A DNA stretch of 64,000 bases from NCBI GenBank assembly GCA_017461605.1, contig JAFTXN010000006.1, positions 62,001 to 126,000 of the forward strand, written 5' to 3'. The position numbers and the translations under genes were made by a program. Numbering within the stretch: position 1 is the stretch's first letter; each line of letters begins with the position of its first letter. The notes below the pieces were generated by a model. The model did not search any database, was not told the origin of the DNA, and saw only the letters and a list, made by a program, of their open reading frames with translations. Shown piece after piece: positions 54,001 to 61,046 of the stretch. This DNA comes from Bacteroidaceae bacterium. GTDB taxonomy: Bacteria; Bacteroidota; Bacteroidia; Bacteroidales; Bacteroidaceae.

Positions 54001-54480
54001 CTTGGCGTAGTTTTCGATAAAGGCCATGTCATATTTACCCGACACGTCCGAAACCGAGAACACAATCAACATGGAGCTCTGACGCTTCTGCGTAATCACA
54101 CCCACTTTTGTAACTTCGGCCGGAAGCAGACCCTGTGCCTTGGCAACACGGTTCTGCACGTTCACAGCCGCCATGTCGGGGTCGGTGCCCTGCTTGAAGG
54201 TAATCGAGATTTCGGCAGAACCGGTGTTCGTTGCTGTGGAGCTCATGTAGTCCATGTTTTCCACACCATTGATTTGCTCTTCCAGAGGTGCAATCACGGA
54301 GTTCAACACCGTTTGTGCATTGGCTCCCTGATATGTGGTCCTCACACTGATGGTAGGAGGTGCGATGTCAGGATACTGAGTAATGGGAAGGGAAAGCAGT
54401 CCCAAAGTACCCAAGATGACAATCACCACGGAAATTACCGTGGATAGCACCGGGCGGTTAATAAAATTATCTAGTTTCAT
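51070..54480 (-). CDS. RND multidrug efflux pump, inner-membrane subunit (HAE1/AcrB family)
   Basis: A proton-driven drug exporter of 1136 residues, about 90 longer than AcrB. The proton-relay Asp405-Asp406 in TM4 (AIVVDDAIVVVE) and Lys1019 (LLAKNAILIVEFA) are present. The porter domains include GRMVYSFAGKVNGNNAVSAIV-type strands (split motif). The extra length lies between TM6 and TM7: MVQKYVESIGKFLHPTITIL (519-538) is echoed by MVKKYKKAVLKFIQRPVLTI (591-610), 72 residues apart, with another hydrophobic segment between (about 557-575). This looks like an internal duplication that adds two membrane segments. It is encoded between the adaptor and outer-membrane genes. Confidence 0.95.
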   Translation of the reverse strand: MKLDNFINRPVLSTVISVVIVILGTLGLLSLPITQYPDIAPPTISVRTTYQGANAQTVLNSVIAPLEEQINGVENMDYMSSTATNTGSAEISITFKQGTDPDMAAVNVQNRVAKAQGLLPAEVTKVGVITQKRQSSMLIVFSVSDVSGKYDMAFIENYAKINIIPQIQRVKGVGDAMVMGADYSMRIWLDPEKMAEYGLVPTDIAGVLAEQNIEAAPGSIGERENQTFQYTLRYRGRLQEPTQFENLVIRSNADGTVLRVKDVARVELGRMVYSFAGKVNGNNAVSAIVMQTAGSNATQIVLDIEALLEECKKDLPEGLDINVAQNVNDFLFASIHEVVKTLIEAFILVFVVVFIFLQDMRSTIIPAIAIPVALIGTFFALNMIGFSLNLLTLSAMVLAIAIVVDDAIVVVEGVHAKLDQGYTSAKKASIDAMRELGGAIVSITLVMMAVFIPVSFMSGTSGTFYRQFGITMAIAIAFSAVNALTLSPALCAILLKPHHTDSTLKERMGVAFQAARQNMVQKYVESIGKFLHPTITILFICIAIIGMIAGLFSIEEHPVITSVLIVISILALMGLSTRKFKNAFNNFFDNMVKKYKKAVLKFIQRPVLTIIIVLCSIAGLVALMSITPTALVPAEDTGTIMGVVTMPPGTSQDKTEAMLNRVDSLVRSVPAVQSSTMISGYSFIGGQGPSYGSFIVKLKDWEERGMKESSTVVFANLYLRSRDVFKDAQVLFFQPPMIPGYGVTNGFTFNLQDRTGGDINHFNEVSQNFLDELKKRPEIESAQTTFNPNFPEYLIDIDAAKCKRAGISPGDVLATLQGYYGGLYSSNFNRFGKLYRVMVQGEPSDRTNYESLYKIKVRNSKGEMAPITEFVTITPSFGPDNITRFNMYTSIAVNGNPASGYTSGQAIQAINEVAAQHLPQGYSFEYSGTTREESQSSGSTTAYVFLLCFVFIYLLLSAQYESYILPLGVLLSVPFGLLGSFLFIWGMGGLNSIVPIFGEAANNIYVQIALIMLIGLLAKNAILIVEFALERRKMGMSITWAAVLGAGARLRPILMTSLAMIIGLLPLMFAFGVGANGNRSLGTTAIGGMLIGMLFQIFIIPALFVIFQYLQEKIKPMEWEDINNADAMSDIEQYSK

Positions 54481-54614
54481 TACTTGCTATGTTTTCAAAG
54501 AATAGTTAATGCGTTACCAAACTTGCAGATGCTATGGCGAGAAGCCTTGTCCGAGTGAATCGGTTTCTGACCGCCTGCAACAACTGACAAGCCGGCAACC
54601 TTTCTTTTCGTTGA

Positions 54615-55790
54615 TTATTTCTCACCCGGCATTTTACCGTCCTTCAGGGCTTGTTCGGCCTTCTTGCGATTGATTTCGGCTTGTTCGGGAGTGATCGGAG
54701 TAATCTTAGCACCGCTCTTCAGCTGGTTCACGCCTTCAAACACAATGCGTTCGCCGGGCTTCAAGCCACCCACAACAATGTAGTTCTGTCCGTCATTCTG
54801 AACGAGCACCTCAATCTCACGTTGATTGACTACGTTGGCAGAATCCACCACAAGAACATACTTCTTGTTCTGAATATCATAAGTAGCCTTCTGAGGAACG
54901 AGAATGCACCCTTCGCTCTTGAGGGGCACAAGGATTGAACCGGTACCGCCACTGCGGAGCACACGCTCGGGGTTGGCAAAGGTGGCACGCATCTGTACAG
55001 CACCCGTTCCTGCTTCAATCACGCCGCTGATGGCCGATACGGTTCCGCTGATTGGATACTCGGTACCGTCAGCCAGCTGAAGCTTCACGGCCGGCATCTT
55101 GTCCATAGCTGCAGAGATACCTCCCTTTTCGCGTGTCAGAGCCAGCATTTGCTTTTCGGTCATTGAGAAGTAAGCATACATGGTTGTGATGTTCGACACT
55201 GTGGTCAGGGGTTGAGGGCTGCTGCCACTCACCAGGCTTCCGAGGCGATAGGGGATGCTACCCACAACACCGGTAACGGGACTTGTCACGGTGCAATAGC
55301 TCAGATTGTTGCGTGCATCTGTCAATGCGGCCTGTGCTTGTGCCAATTGTGCCTTGAGGCTCTCCAGTTGGTTTTCGGCCGACTGCAAATCGAAATTGCT
55401 GATGATGCCCTTACTGTGGAGCATGCGCTTATTTTCAAGGTTCAGTTCTTGTGTTTTGATATTGGCCTTGATAACGTTGATACTGGCTTCGGCCGCACGT
55501 ACGGCAGCTTCAAACTGCACTCTCTCCAACTGGAAAAGCGGTTGACCCTTACGTACGAAATCGCCTTCGTCCACACACAACTTTGTAATGAAGCCGCTCA
55601 CTTTCGGACGGATTTCGATATCCTCCAAACCCTTGATGGTGGCAGGATAAGAGGTTTCGAGCTCCGCGCTGGTGGAACTCACCGTTACCACAGCAAACTC
55701 GTTGCTTGCTTCAGGCATACCCTTCTGCTCGCCGCAACTCACCAGAGCCAACAGCAGAGCCATACTCATAATTTTACTCTTCATGTTCAT
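54615..55790 (-). CDS. RND efflux periplasmic adaptor lipoprotein (AcrA/MexA family)
   Basis: Links the inner-membrane pump to the outer-membrane channel. The 391 residues have a lipoprotein signal with Cys19 (LLALVSC), a first lipoyl half (IEIRPKVSGFI, about 60-75), an alpha-helical hairpin (about 100-165), the second lipoyl half (CTVTSPVTGVVGSI, about 169-182), a beta-barrel and a membrane-proximal domain ending GGLKPGERIVFEGV. It is first in the operon, with a candidate promoter at 55862-55895. No regulator gene is adjacent. Confidence 0.95.
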   Translation of the reverse strand: MNMKSKIMSMALLLALVSCGEQKGMPEASNEFAVVTVSSTSAELETSYPATIKGLEDIEIRPKVSGFITKLCVDEGDFVRKGQPLFQLERVQFEAAVRAAEASINVIKANIKTQELNLENKRMLHSKGIISNFDLQSAENQLESLKAQLAQAQAALTDARNNLSYCTVTSPVTGVVGSIPYRLGSLVSGSSPQPLTTVSNITTMYAYFSMTEKQMLALTREKGGISAAMDKMPAVKLQLADGTEYPISGTVSAISGVIEAGTGAVQMRATFANPERVLRSGGTGSILVPLKSEGCILVPQKATYDIQNKKYVLVVDSANVVNQREIEVLVQNDGQNYIVVGGLKPGERIVFEGVNQLKSGAKITPITPEQAEINRKKAEQALKDGKMPGEK

Positions 55791-55861
55791 AATAGATATG
55801 TTTTATGTTGTTTCTTGTCTGTCCACCTTATGTCACGCCACAATGCGCTCAAGGTCGGCGA

Positions 55862-55895
55862 CAAAATTACTCAATAAAACGCAAAACACAGCAAA
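55862..55895 (-). promoter_or_regulatory. Candidate promoter of the RND efflux operon
   Basis: On the minus strand: TTTG (55895-55892), 22-bp gap, TAATTTTG (55869-55862). This gives a leader of about 65 bases. The spacing is a little long. No clear operator palindrome was seen. Confidence 0.5.
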
Positions 55896-56111
55896 AGTTT
55901 TCTCTCTAAAACCACGAATGTTACAAATAATTAACAACCCACGCAGCCGGTGTGGCGGATATGGCATGTATAGTAATCAAAAACGAAGTATCAACATACG
56001 TGTTTTTATCTCGTCTGGCGAAAATATACGTTACTGAGGACTACTACCACAGTGGGAATTGCGTTGAACAACTCTCCTTCCTCCAAATTGCCCATGCCGT
56101 TCTTCAAAAAT

Positions 56112-56170
56112 CTGCAAGGCGTTTAGAATTTTCTACAAGCACTGGAAAAAATTCTGCAAGGCGTTTAGAA
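56112..56170. repeat. 21-bp-period array (locus 7): three units
   Basis: TCTGCAAGGCGTTTAGA at 56112 and 56154 flank TCTACAAGCACTGGAAA at 56133, period 21 bp. The same two words occur at locus 1 (9143, 9164), 47 kb away, but there the third unit is inverted. Confidence 0.87.
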
Positions 56171-56267
56171 AATCGGGGGAAGCCGACAATGTTTTTCATG
56201 TCCGCTGCATCATCTTCGCATCGCTCCCCCCCCCGTGCGTCCCCACCCCATTTCACAATATCGTTTC

Positions 56268-56316
56268 ACAAGAAAAGGGAACTGCCGGACCGACGATGTC
56301 CTTGCAGTTCCCTTTG
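56268..56316 (-). terminator. Terminator of hppA
   Basis: A perfect 12-bp stem AAAGGGAACTGC / GCAGTTCCCTTT with an 18-base loop. On the minus strand it is followed by TTTTCTTG. It lies 23 bases beyond the stop. Confidence 0.85.
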
Positions 56317-56338
56317 ATAAGGTTTATGTCGAAACTTA

Positions 56339-58537
56339 TTACAACAGGCTCCAAGCTACGGTAAGTCCGGCCATCACGATGCTCACCATGCTCATGAGCT
56401 TAATCAAGATGTTAAGGCTCGGGCCGGCTGTGTCCTTGAAGGGGTCGCCCACGGTGTCGCCCACCACTGTTGCCTTGTGGGTGTCGCTACCCTTACCACC
56501 GAAGTTTCCTTCTTCCACGTGCTTCTTGGCGTTGTCCCATGCACCTCCGGCATTGGCCATAAACACTGCCAATACAAAGCCGGCACTCAGACTACCAATC
56601 AGCAAGCCCAATACACCCGACACACCGAACACCAATCCTGTCAGGATGGGAGCAGCGATGGCCAACAGCGACGGAGCAATCATCTCATGCTGTGCTGCAC
56701 GAGTGGAAATCATCACACATCGACCATAGTCGGGTTCGGCTTCTCCGGTAAGAATACCTTTAATCTCGCGGAACTGGCGGCGCACTTCGTCCACCATCTT
56801 ACCGGCTGCACGTCCCACTGCATTCATTGTCAGACCGCAGAACAAGAAAGCCAACATGGCTCCGATAAACATACCTGCCAGCACCTTGGGATTCATCAAC
56901 GTTACGTCATAATAGGTCATAAAATCTGCGAAGCCGGCCTCAGCAACTTTGACAACTCTTCCACCGATTTCAAGTGTTTCCTGTCCGATGCGCTCCAAAC
57001 CGATGCGCACTTCCTCCACATAGCTGGCCAAGAGAGCCAATCCGGTGAGTGCTGCCGAACCGATGGCAAAGCCCTTACCGGTGGCTGCAGTGGTGTTGCC
57101 CAACGAATCGAGTGCATCCGTACGACGACGCACTTGTTCGCCCAGACCGCTCATCTCGGCATTGCCACCTGCGTTGTCGGCGATAGGACCATAAGCGTCG
57201 GTTGCCAAAGTGATGCCAAGCGTTGAGAGCATACCTACAGCGGCCATACCGATGCCGTAGAGTCCCATCGACAGGTTGGAGAAGTCTCCGCCACTGGCCA
57301 GCAAGAAGGAAGCAATGATACCCACCACTACGGCCAAGACGGGAATGGCAGTGGAGAGCATACCCAGTCCGAGACCGGAAATGATGACGGTGGCCGAACC
57401 TGTCAGTCCGCTCTCGGACACCTTGCGAGTAGGAGCATACGATTGTGAAGTGTAGTATTCGGTAGCTTGGCCAATCACGATACCCACGACGAGTCCCACT
57501 GCCACAGTGCAACCCATCTGCCACCAATTTTCCAAACCGAGCACCCAAAGGATGAGGAACGAAGCACCGACAATCAGGATAGAACTCAAGTTCGTACCGA
57601 AAGAGAGGGCACGAAGCAAGTCCTTCATCTTGGCATCCTCACGAGTGCGCACGGCGAATATGCCTATGAGCGAAAGAACGATACCTACTGCAGCCACAAG
57701 CATGGGAGCAATGACTGCCTTGTATTGCATCACGGCATCGCCACCGGCAACAAATGCAGCAGCACCGAGGGAGGCTGTAGCCAAAATAGAGCCGCAATAG
57801 CTTTCGTAGAGGTCGGCACCCATACCTGCTACATCGCCCACGTTATCGCCCACATTGTCGGCGATGGTAGCCGGATTGCGAGGATCGTCTTCGGGAATGT
57901 TGGCTTCCACTTTACCTACGAGGTCGGCACCCACGTCTGCTGCTTTGGTGTAAATGCCACCGCCCACACGAGCAAACAATGCTTGTGTTGAAGCACCCAT
58001 TCCGAAGGTCAGCATTGTGGTCGTGATGATGCAAAGTTTTGTCGTGGGATGAGCGCCCTCGGGAATCAGTGCGTCAAGCAACAAATACCAGAACGAGATG
58101 TCAAGCAAGCCCAAGCCAACAACCACAAGTCCCATCACAGCACCCGAACGAAAGGCAATCCTCAGTCCGCCATTGAGTGAGGTGCGTGCGGCATTGGCGG
58201 TACGGGCCGAAGCTGCCGTTGCTGTCTTCATACCCAAGAAGCCGGCCAATCCGGAGAAGAAGCCACCGGTGAGGAAAGCCACGGGGACCCACTCGTTCTG
58301 CACTTTGAATACATAGGCCATTACGGCAAAAAGCACAGCCAAGCCAATGAAGACAAGCGTAACAATCTTGTATTGTTGCTTGAGGTAAGACATTGCACCC
58401 TTACGCACGGCCTCAGCAATGTAAGCCATACGCTCCGTACCTTCGGAGGTGCGTTTCATTTGTCGATAAAAGAACCAGGCGAAACCCAAGGCCAAGGCTG
58501 ACGCCACGGGTACGAGCCAAAAAAGTGGTGTTTGCAT
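56339..58537 (-). CDS. hppA: Membrane-bound K+-dependent pyrophosphatase (cation pump)
   Basis: Hydrolyses cytoplasmic pyrophosphate and pumps Na+ and/or H+ across the inner membrane. 732 residues with about 16 membrane helices. The substrate motifs DVGADLVGKVE (201-211), DNVGDNVGDVAGMGADLYE (227-245) and a late KKHVEEGNFGGKGSD segment are intact. The subtype residue in GNTTAATGKG (480-489) is Ala484; K+-independent members have Lys here. It therefore belongs to the K+-dependent branch, which in Bacteroidota is usually the Na+-pumping type. It lies 62 bases downstream of the outer-membrane barrel gene and may be read from the same transcript. Confidence 0.96.
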   Translation of the reverse strand: MQTPLFWLVPVASALALGFAWFFYRQMKRTSEGTERMAYIAEAVRKGAMSYLKQQYKIVTLVFIGLAVLFAVMAYVFKVQNEWVPVAFLTGGFFSGLAGFLGMKTATAASARTANAARTSLNGGLRIAFRSGAVMGLVVVGLGLLDISFWYLLLDALIPEGAHPTTKLCIITTTMLTFGMGASTQALFARVGGGIYTKAADVGADLVGKVEANIPEDDPRNPATIADNVGDNVGDVAGMGADLYESYCGSILATASLGAAAFVAGGDAVMQYKAVIAPMLVAAVGIVLSLIGIFAVRTREDAKMKDLLRALSFGTNLSSILIVGASFLILWVLGLENWWQMGCTVAVGLVVGIVIGQATEYYTSQSYAPTRKVSESGLTGSATVIISGLGLGMLSTAIPVLAVVVGIIASFLLASGGDFSNLSMGLYGIGMAAVGMLSTLGITLATDAYGPIADNAGGNAEMSGLGEQVRRRTDALDSLGNTTAATGKGFAIGSAALTGLALLASYVEEVRIGLERIGQETLEIGGRVVKVAEAGFADFMTYYDVTLMNPKVLAGMFIGAMLAFLFCGLTMNAVGRAAGKMVDEVRRQFREIKGILTGEAEPDYGRCVMISTRAAQHEMIAPSLLAIAAPILTGLVFGVSGVLGLLIGSLSAGFVLAVFMANAGGAWDNAKKHVEEGNFGGKGSDTHKATVVGDTVGDPFKDTAGPSLNILIKLMSMVSIVMAGLTVAWSLL

Positions 58538-58599
58538 AATAATTATTGAGTATTAAGGTAAAAAAATATCTCTGACGCGTCGGGGGAAGTCGGAAGTGC

Positions 58600-59370
58600 T
58601 TACTTCTTCTTCCCCACCCCAAACAAATAGGACACCTTAGCCATCAGCGTACCGTGGGCCGAGCGGCCGAAAACGTCCTTCTTGGAATTACCGTAAATGT
58701 CGGAGAGTGCATAATAGTATCTGCCTTCCAGCAAAATGTGACCGGCGCGAGTACTGAGTTCCACACCGATACCGGCAGTGATACCATAGTCGAACTTGTT
58801 TTCAATCGGCATGTCGTATTGCGCAGACATATTGTTGGGGCGATCGGGCAGCCCGTCCGCTCCCACAGTCCAAGTGTCGCTGCGCTCGGAAGCCTCGTCC
58901 ACACAGAAACCCACCTGCGGACCGGCTACCAAATAGCCCATAAAGCCTTGCTTCTCGCGTCCCCAAGCCAAGCGTGCCAAGAGAGGAAGTTGCACATAGT
59001 GCTGATGACGTATATAGGTGTCGGGCAGGGGTTCGTTCTTCGAATTGAAAATTTCTTCCTTCCATCCCAATTGAGCATAGTTGAGCTCCACTTGTAAGGC
59101 GCAATAAGTCTTAAAGTATTTCTCACAAGTGTAGCGAATCGTAAGTCCGGCATTGGGACCTACATGCATCTTCTGCTTGATGGAAGGATCGAAGCTGATT
59201 GTATTGAGTGCCACTCCGGCATTGAAACCAATGACTAAATCAGAGCGATACTCGCCCACTTGAGCTTTCACACCGCCTATGCCAAGTACACCAAGTACCA
59301 CAAGCGACATCAGCACCCTTGAACGGGTTAAACAAGAAAGCCGGCGGTTATTTTTCTGCGAACTACACAT
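58600..59370 (-). CDS. Outer-membrane beta-barrel protein (PorT family)
   Basis: 256 residues with a signal peptide (about 5-35, ending GGVKAQ) and an eight-stranded barrel pattern. VIGFNAGVALNTISFDP, LQVELNYAQLGWKEE, YVQLPLLARLAWG, YLVAGPQVGF, YGITAGIGVELS and ILLEGRYYYALSDIYG alternate in the PF13568 style, and the last strand ends YLFGVGKKK. The start codon shares a base with the stop of the upstream gene (TAATG at 59368-59372), so translation is coupled. The family includes the T9SS protein PorT, but also many unrelated barrels; this one cannot be named. It is co-transcribed with the LysM gene. Confidence 0.8.
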   Translation of the reverse strand: MCSSQKNNRRLSCLTRSRVLMSLVVLGVLGIGGVKAQVGEYRSDLVIGFNAGVALNTISFDPSIKQKMHVGPNAGLTIRYTCEKYFKTYCALQVELNYAQLGWKEEIFNSKNEPLPDTYIRHQHYVQLPLLARLAWGREKQGFMGYLVAGPQVGFCVDEASERSDTWTVGADGLPDRPNNMSAQYDMPIENKFDYGITAGIGVELSTRAGHILLEGRYYYALSDIYGNSKKDVFGRSAHGTLMAKVSYLFGVGKKK

Positions 59371-60929
59371 TATCGGCAATCCATTTTTTCCGTGATACCA
59401 TCAGGACGCAGATGAATCAACATCATACTATTGTTGATGTATCCGCCTTTACCATTCTCTGCCGGTGCAAATATGTGCGGACTCTGCAAAGCCTCACATT
59501 CGATGGGCTGCGCTGCAAAAGCTGTGCCATACTTCAACAAAGCCTTCATCATGTGTGTACCGGCATCGTACCCCAACATAGCCATTCGCGGATAAATGGA
59601 CAATTGCTCCACCTTGAACCACCGTTGATAGTCGGTGTTGAAATTGCGCGTGGCAATGGAGTTGGCATCATAGAAAAAGTTGGTAAAGAAATATACATCC
59701 GCGTCATAAGCGTCAGCCCCGAATTTTTCGGTATAAGCCTGCCAATCGGGATAGCCGAAGAGCGATGTGCGATATTCGGAATAGTTGGTCCGAATTTGCT
59801 TCATGCGACTCAGAAGTTTCTGATACGTATTTTTGTCATTGGCATCAGGAATGAAGAAATTGGGCGACGTGAGCGACAAGACTGCCAACAACTCTTCGTC
59901 TGTACATGCCTCGTCCAGAAACACCACAGAGCCGCCACTCGCTTTGAGGCGTGCATCCAGCAAGGTGGTAAAGGACTTCTCGTTGGCCTTCTTCGTATTC
60001 AATATAATTACGTTCGCACGCTTAAATTTCTGCACGAACATATCAGCAGCCACCCGGTGCTTCATATCTTCCGGAGAATTGGTGAGATAGATATTGGAAT
60101 TAGTTTCCACTTCTTTCACTTTGGAGGAAAAAGGTGCCAACATCTTGAAACCATGCTTGAAAGCCAAGCCCGCCATTTTTGTCACATGAGATGCATGCAG
60201 GGGGCCAAAGAGCAAATGCGTGTTGTGCCGAACAATTTTTTCTGCCTCACTCGTGATGCTGTCGGCATTGGTTGGCTCGTTCAAGGCTATGATGTTCACA
60301 TTCTTACCCTGCTTCTTAAGTTCCTCCACTGCCATCAGGAAACCGCGATAATACTCCACACAACGCACACCCTCCGGGCCGGTCGAAGCAAACGGCAACA
60401 GCAAAGCGACGTTGACGCAATCGAGTGCATCGCCGGCCGTGGCCGGTTTTTGATTTTCGGGTGCGGAATTACCGGCAACCACCGACGCTGCTCCGGCTTC
60501 GGGCACAACGACTTCCACCGGCGCTTCTGCGGGATAAGGAATGCAAACGAATTTTCCTTTTTTCAACTTGAAGCCCTCAGCCTGCATGGCGGGATTGGCT
60601 TTCACAAGTTCTTCCACCTTCACACCATACTTCTGAGCTATGCCCCACACGGTTTCGCCTTTCTTAACCTTGTGCATCTCACGACAGTCGGCACCGGCCA
60701 TCTTGCTCACGGGGATAAGCACCACCTGTCCGGCTTTCAGATTTTCGGCCGTCAAGCCCTGATTGCTCTGCATGATGAGTTCCACAGTCACGGCATATTT
60801 CTGAGAAAGCGCATAGAGGGTTTCGCCTTGCTGCACGGTATGTTTGATGATGTTCGTCTGGGCTGAAGCTGCCAAAACAAAGAGGAAAGAAAGCGTTAAA
60901 ACGCATGTTATTTTGTGAATAAGGCTCAT
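59370..60929 (-). CDS. LysM protein with periplasmic-binding-type (PBP1) domain
   Basis: 519 residues from the ATG at 60929. An upstream in-frame start was rejected because the signal peptide (about 1-24, ending AASAQT) begins here. Two LysM peptidoglycan-binding modules follow: HTVQQGETLYALSQKY (about 29-75) and HKVKKGETVWGIAQKYG (about 85-130). After a linker (about 135-165) comes a type 1 periplasmic-binding-protein fold (about 168-500, CVNVALLLPFA ... TSLFGYPDWQAY ... AMLGYDAGTHMMKAL). The combination of murein-binding and a PBP1 fold is reminiscent of LpoA-type cell-wall synthase activators, but that is inference. The stop overlaps the start of the barrel gene. Confidence 0.85.
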   Translation of the reverse strand: MSLIHKITCVLTLSFLFVLAASAQTNIIKHTVQQGETLYALSQKYAVTVELIMQSNQGLTAENLKAGQVVLIPVSKMAGADCREMHKVKKGETVWGIAQKYGVKVEELVKANPAMQAEGFKLKKGKFVCIPYPAEAPVEVVVPEAGAASVVAGNSAPENQKPATAGDALDCVNVALLLPFASTGPEGVRCVEYYRGFLMAVEELKKQGKNVNIIALNEPTNADSITSEAEKIVRHNTHLLFGPLHASHVTKMAGLAFKHGFKMLAPFSSKVKEVETNSNIYLTNSPEDMKHRVAADMFVQKFKRANVIILNTKKANEKSFTTLLDARLKASGGSVVFLDEACTDEELLAVLSLTSPNFFIPDANDKNTYQKLLSRMKQIRTNYSEYRTSLFGYPDWQAYTEKFGADAYDADVYFFTNFFYDANSIATRNFNTDYQRWFKVEQLSIYPRMAMLGYDAGTHMMKALLKYGTAFAAQPIECEALQSPHIFAPAENGKGGYINNSMMLIHLRPDGITEKMDCR

Positions 60930-60961
60930 AACGAAAGCGCTTAAGGGGGTTAAAAGTTGGG

Positions 60962-60969
60962 CAAATGTA
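60962..60969 (-). promoter_or_regulatory. -7 element of the LysM-barrel operon
   Basis: TACATTTG on the minus strand, 32 bases before the LysM gene start. No well-placed TTG was found. Confidence 0.5.
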
Positions 60970-60989
60970 CAAAAAAAAGCCTCAAGCAC

Positions 60990-61018
60990 TTGTAGTAACT
61001 AAAAAAAACGTACTTTTG
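60990..61018 (+). promoter_or_regulatory. Promoter of the PD40 coiled-coil gene
   Basis: TTG at 60990-60992, 18-bp gap, TACTTTTG at 61011-61018, 28 bases before the start. It lies back to back with the divergent LysM-operon -7 element, about 40 bp away. Confidence 0.6.
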
Positions 61019-61046
61019 ACTTCAAAACAACACAACACATAGTCCC

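Larger units (their letters stand above)
55791..56338. other. Intergenic region between hppA and the RND operon
   Basis: 548 bases. It holds a candidate RND operon promoter, a 21-bp-period array (56112-56170), a C9 homopolymer (56226-56234) and the hppA terminator (56268-56316). No gene is supported. Confidence 0.6.

Noticed and set aside
56226..56234. C9 homopolymer as a phase-variation tract
   Set aside because: It is outside any coding region and about 330 bp from the nearest proposed promoter element, so no gene's frame or promoter spacing would change.
58600..59370. Naming the barrel protein PorT of the T9SS
   Set aside because: The PF13568-type barrel is shared by many unrelated proteins, and the neighbours (LysM-PBP1, pyrophosphatase) are not T9SS genes.
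59319..60866. 515-codon open frame on the plus strand
   Set aside because: It is antisense to the LysM-PBP1 gene, which has clear domains and a signal peptide; the product is Cys/His/Arg-rich and has no motif.
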